64,000 nt of DNA. Origin: Sphaerulina vaccinii. Lineage: Eukaryota > Ascomycota > Dothideomycetes > Mycosphaerellales > Mycosphaerellaceae. The stretch spans positions 1,426,001 to 1,490,000 of the forward strand of contig JAKUDP010000007.1 of NCBI GenBank assembly GCA_022570795.1. Reading direction: 5' to 3'. Under the pieces are notes generated by a model. It had not been told where the DNA came from and did no database searches. It saw only the letters and a program-made list of their open reading frames with translations. Below are positions 61,966 to 64,000 of this stretch, one piece after another (the stretch's first letter is position 1; every line of letters starts with the position of its first letter). A program made the position numbers and the translations under genes.

Positions 61966-64000
61966 ATGACGGCGAACAACCTGCACGAGCACATGCAATG
62001 GTTGTTGAGCGAGAAGCCTGGAATTCCGCCTACGACCAGTGATTTCCCGCCCGCGTCCACCTCATTCACTACGCCTGTTGATGACACGCACGAAAACGAA
62101 TTTGGAAGCGACGTCAGTGCTGTCGAGGAGCTTGCGAGCGCGTCAGGAAGGGGAGGAGCGGAACTGGGAGGCGGTGGAACGGTGCAGCAGCAGCAGCAGA
62201 CATTAGCGTCCTTCGGGTTGCCCACGCCAGCGACGACTATCGGGACAGCGAGATCGACATATCAGCAGCCGGCAGTGCGGGAGCTAAGTGCGGTGGCAGG
62301 AGCGTCGAATACGTCAAACACATCTGCTCCACGCGTGGCGAGACCTGGTCAACCGCAGTCCAACGCTCACAGTGGAGAAGAGATGGTGCGCAGGACGACA
62401 GCGCCTACATCGGCTAGCAAGTCGCAGGTTCTCATGGGACCGCGCCATGTGGAAGCTACGCCTTCTAAGACTGGGCGTTTCTTGCCAGCGCATGCGAGCT
62501 CTGCAGAGTCTACCTCAAGACGCGCGAACTCCCAGCGTATACCACTCGGAAATGTCGAAGAGATGGACCTGACCGAGGAATTCGGCAGACTGCAAAGTCC
62601 GAGTGGCAAGATAGTTCCAACATCCATGGCAGGGCGCAAGCGTAAGAGTGACGAATTCGAATTGGCGGACCGTAGTCAGACTGCTTCTACGAAACGCCCG
62701 GCACCTCCTCAGGTAGTCATACCACGAGCGTCGCAAGACTTTCCTTCCATTGAAGAGGATGACGAGTTTGATAGTCCCATCGGACCTCCGCCACCATATT
62801 CGACCATTCCACCAAAGCAGCAGGCTCCTACGGTGTCACGCGCGGCCACAGCTGGGACGAGATCTCGCGTGAACTCATGTGTGCAAGACTCGGAAGAGGA
62901 CGAAGATGATCTTATGGACTTCCGGGCCCATGATCAAACGGAAACTGCTACAGTACACCAGGATACTCCTAGCAGGAAGCCTGTTGTCATTAAGCAGGAG
63001 CCCATTGTTATCAGCTCTCCTGTGCTTGGACCGCCGCCCAGTACGACGAGGCGGCTAACACCTATACCACAGCAACCTGACATAAGCTCGCCCCTACCAA
63101 GTCCACCTCCTCGTGACTGTCGGCCGTGTTCTCGACCTACAGAGGTGCAGCCCACTGTACGCTACCCAGATCTCAAGGCAACGCCGGCCCCAAAAGCTGC
63201 GACAACACCAGTACCTCCACCAACGAGTAATACTCAGCCCTTGTCACCTGCAACCGAAGAGCTCAGAAAGCTGCTTCTCACCTTGTTCGAGTCTTTCGAC
63301 GCTTTTCATGCACGTGCTATGACCCGTATCAACGCAAAAAGTGTAGTAGTTGAGAACGAATTGACAGAACTGCTGGATGCAGGCCACGATGACACATCTA
63401 GACTTGATGCAGAGCTAGAAGAACTTGACGCCAAGAAGAGAAGTCTGAACACGCTCAAGACAAAGTGCTCGGCTTACAAGAAAGCGCAAGAACACCGAAA
63501 CCAAGCAAAACTTGAGCTGAGACAGGCGATAGCAGCACGAGAAGGCCGTGACGAGGCCAATGCAGCAAATCGTGCTGCCCAAGAGCGCCTCGCACAACTT
63601 GAGAACGAGTGCATTGCTCTGCTCAAGCCTTGTGAGAGTGACGTCCGCGCAGTACTTACTCAGCACGTTGCTGTCAAGTCAACACAAGCATTTCCCAATG
63701 CTCTGCCAGAGAGAGCTCCCGCATTGGAGAGCTCAAGTCGCATCGCACAGACTCAAGTTCAACAGCCAATGGCTCCGCCCGCTCGAATACCACAGCCGCA
63801 GACCAGCTATGCCGAAACCAGGAATGTTCAGGTCCGATTCAACGAGACCACACGACAACAGGACAGCCACATGTACAGCGACAATGCTTTTGACGATGAC
63901 ATCGATGACATGGATATGCTTGACACGAATCAGGGCTTGTATACTTCGCGCATGGGCACGCCGCCGGTCGAATATGACAATGAGGAGGACTATGGCATGG
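61966..64000 (+). CDS. N-terminal part of a RecQ helicase (Sgs1/MusN/QDE-3-like), runs off the window
   Basis: ATG 61966 opens a frame without any stop for 678 codons to the window end. The start MTANNLHEHMQWLLSEKP matches, from memory, the conserved N terminus of ascomycete Sgs1/MusN proteins (xxNNLxxHLxWLLxxKP), which in yeast lies in the Top3-Rmi1-binding region. The rest is the expected long disordered region: KRKSDEF, acidic patches (SIEEDDEFD, DSEEDEDD), a Q run, and a coiled coil at about residues 480-555 (LEELDAKKRSLNTLKTKCSAY, ANRAAQERLAQLENEC). The helicase, RQC and HRDC domains would lie beyond 64000, so the assignment rests on the N terminus only. Role of the family: double-Holliday-junction dissolution and fork repair with Top3. 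Confidence 0.65.
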   Translation, partial: MTANNLHEHMQWLLSEKPGIPPTTSDFPPASTSFTTPVDDTHENEFGSDVSAVEELASASGRGGAELGGGGTVQQQQQTLASFGLPTPATTIGTARSTYQQPAVRELSAVAGASNTSNTSAPRVARPGQPQSNAHSGEEMVRRTTAPTSASKSQVLMGPRHVEATPSKTGRFLPAHASSAESTSRRANSQRIPLGNVEEMDLTEEFGRLQSPSGKIVPTSMAGRKRKSDEFELADRSQTASTKRPAPPQVVIPRASQDFPSIEEDDEFDSPIGPPPPYSTIPPKQQAPTVSRAATAGTRSRVNSCVQDSEEDEDDLMDFRAHDQTETATVHQDTPSRKPVVIKQEPIVISSPVLGPPPSTTRRLTPIPQQPDISSPLPSPPPRDCRPCSRPTEVQPTVRYPDLKATPAPKAATTPVPPPTSNTQPLSPATEELRKLLLTLFESFDAFHARAMTRINAKSVVVENELTELLDAGHDDTSRLDAELEELDAKKRSLNTLKTKCSAYKKAQEHRNQAKLELRQAIAAREGRDEANAANRAAQERLAQLENECIALLKPCESDVRAVLTQHVAVKSTQAFPNALPERAPALESSSRIAQTQVQQPMAPPARIPQPQTSYAETRNVQVRFNETTRQQDSHMYSDNAFDDDIDDMDMLDTNQGLYTSRMGTPPVEYDNEEDYGM

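Overview
The window reads as nuclear DNA of a filamentous ascomycete. Genes are split by short GT-AG introns (41-170 nt, often with CTAAC-like branch sites), and the gene content includes FKS1 glucan synthase, a GH72 cell-wall transglycosidase, F-box families, MFS and NCS1 permeases, small secreted proteins and a Sgs1/MusN-like RecQ. A Dothideomycete is my guess from the style of the genes; no search was run. Gene models below were built by hand from splice signals and family alignment from memory. | Layout. 0.5-1.9 kb: an unrecognised ORF and an ICT1/Pth4-like mitochondrial peptide-release/hydrolase protein. 2.0-13.9 kb: an accessory metabolic block made of three divergent gene pairs plus a P450: Asp/Glu(hydantoin)-racemase-like // D-2-hydroxyacid dehydrogenase; fructosyl-amine-oxidase-like flavoenzyme (with an in-frame stop) // MFS sugar-type transporter; cytochrome P450; proline-iminopeptidase-like hydrolase // NCS1 nucleobase/allantoin/hydantoin-type permease. 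This looks like an uptake-and-degradation cluster for an amino-acid-derived or cyclic nitrogen compound. 14.2-18.3 kb: an F-box-like protein and threonyl-tRNA synthetase with probable dual cytosolic/mitochondrial starts. 19.1-23.0 kb: a small secreted protein, a tRNA-derived SINE-like element and a monocarboxylate-type MFS transporter. | 23.0-29.1 kb is gene-poor: one small two-exon ORF and a set of degenerate dispersed and tandem repeats whose relatives recur near 49.8 and 53.9 kb. 29.1-36.5 kb: a secreted App1-like protein, a GLEYA adhesin-like protein, small hypotheticals and two F-box genes, one of which ends inside a SINE-like insertion. 37.0-42.9 kb: FKS1 on the minus strand. 45.8-51.3 kb: a GAS/GEL enzyme, a secreted/GPI protein and a four-helix membrane protein. 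52.0-57.5 kb: a PHD-finger protein, an internally duplicated cysteine-rich secreted protein with kexin sites, and an MFS sugar transporter. 59.0-64.0 kb: a compact minus-strand series (TRM10 tRNA methyltransferase, a ubiquitin-like ORF starting 25 nt after it, and a basic nuclear ORF overlapping that one) divergent from the start of a RecQ-helicase-like gene that runs off the window. | The most notable points are the dispersed SINE-like family (four copies, one supplying the stop codon of an F-box gene), the three-divergent-pair metabolic cluster, the single nonsense codon in the flavoenzyme, the duplicated kexin-site secreted protein whose intron was copied with the domain, and the TRM10/ubiquitin-like/overlapping-ORF stack.
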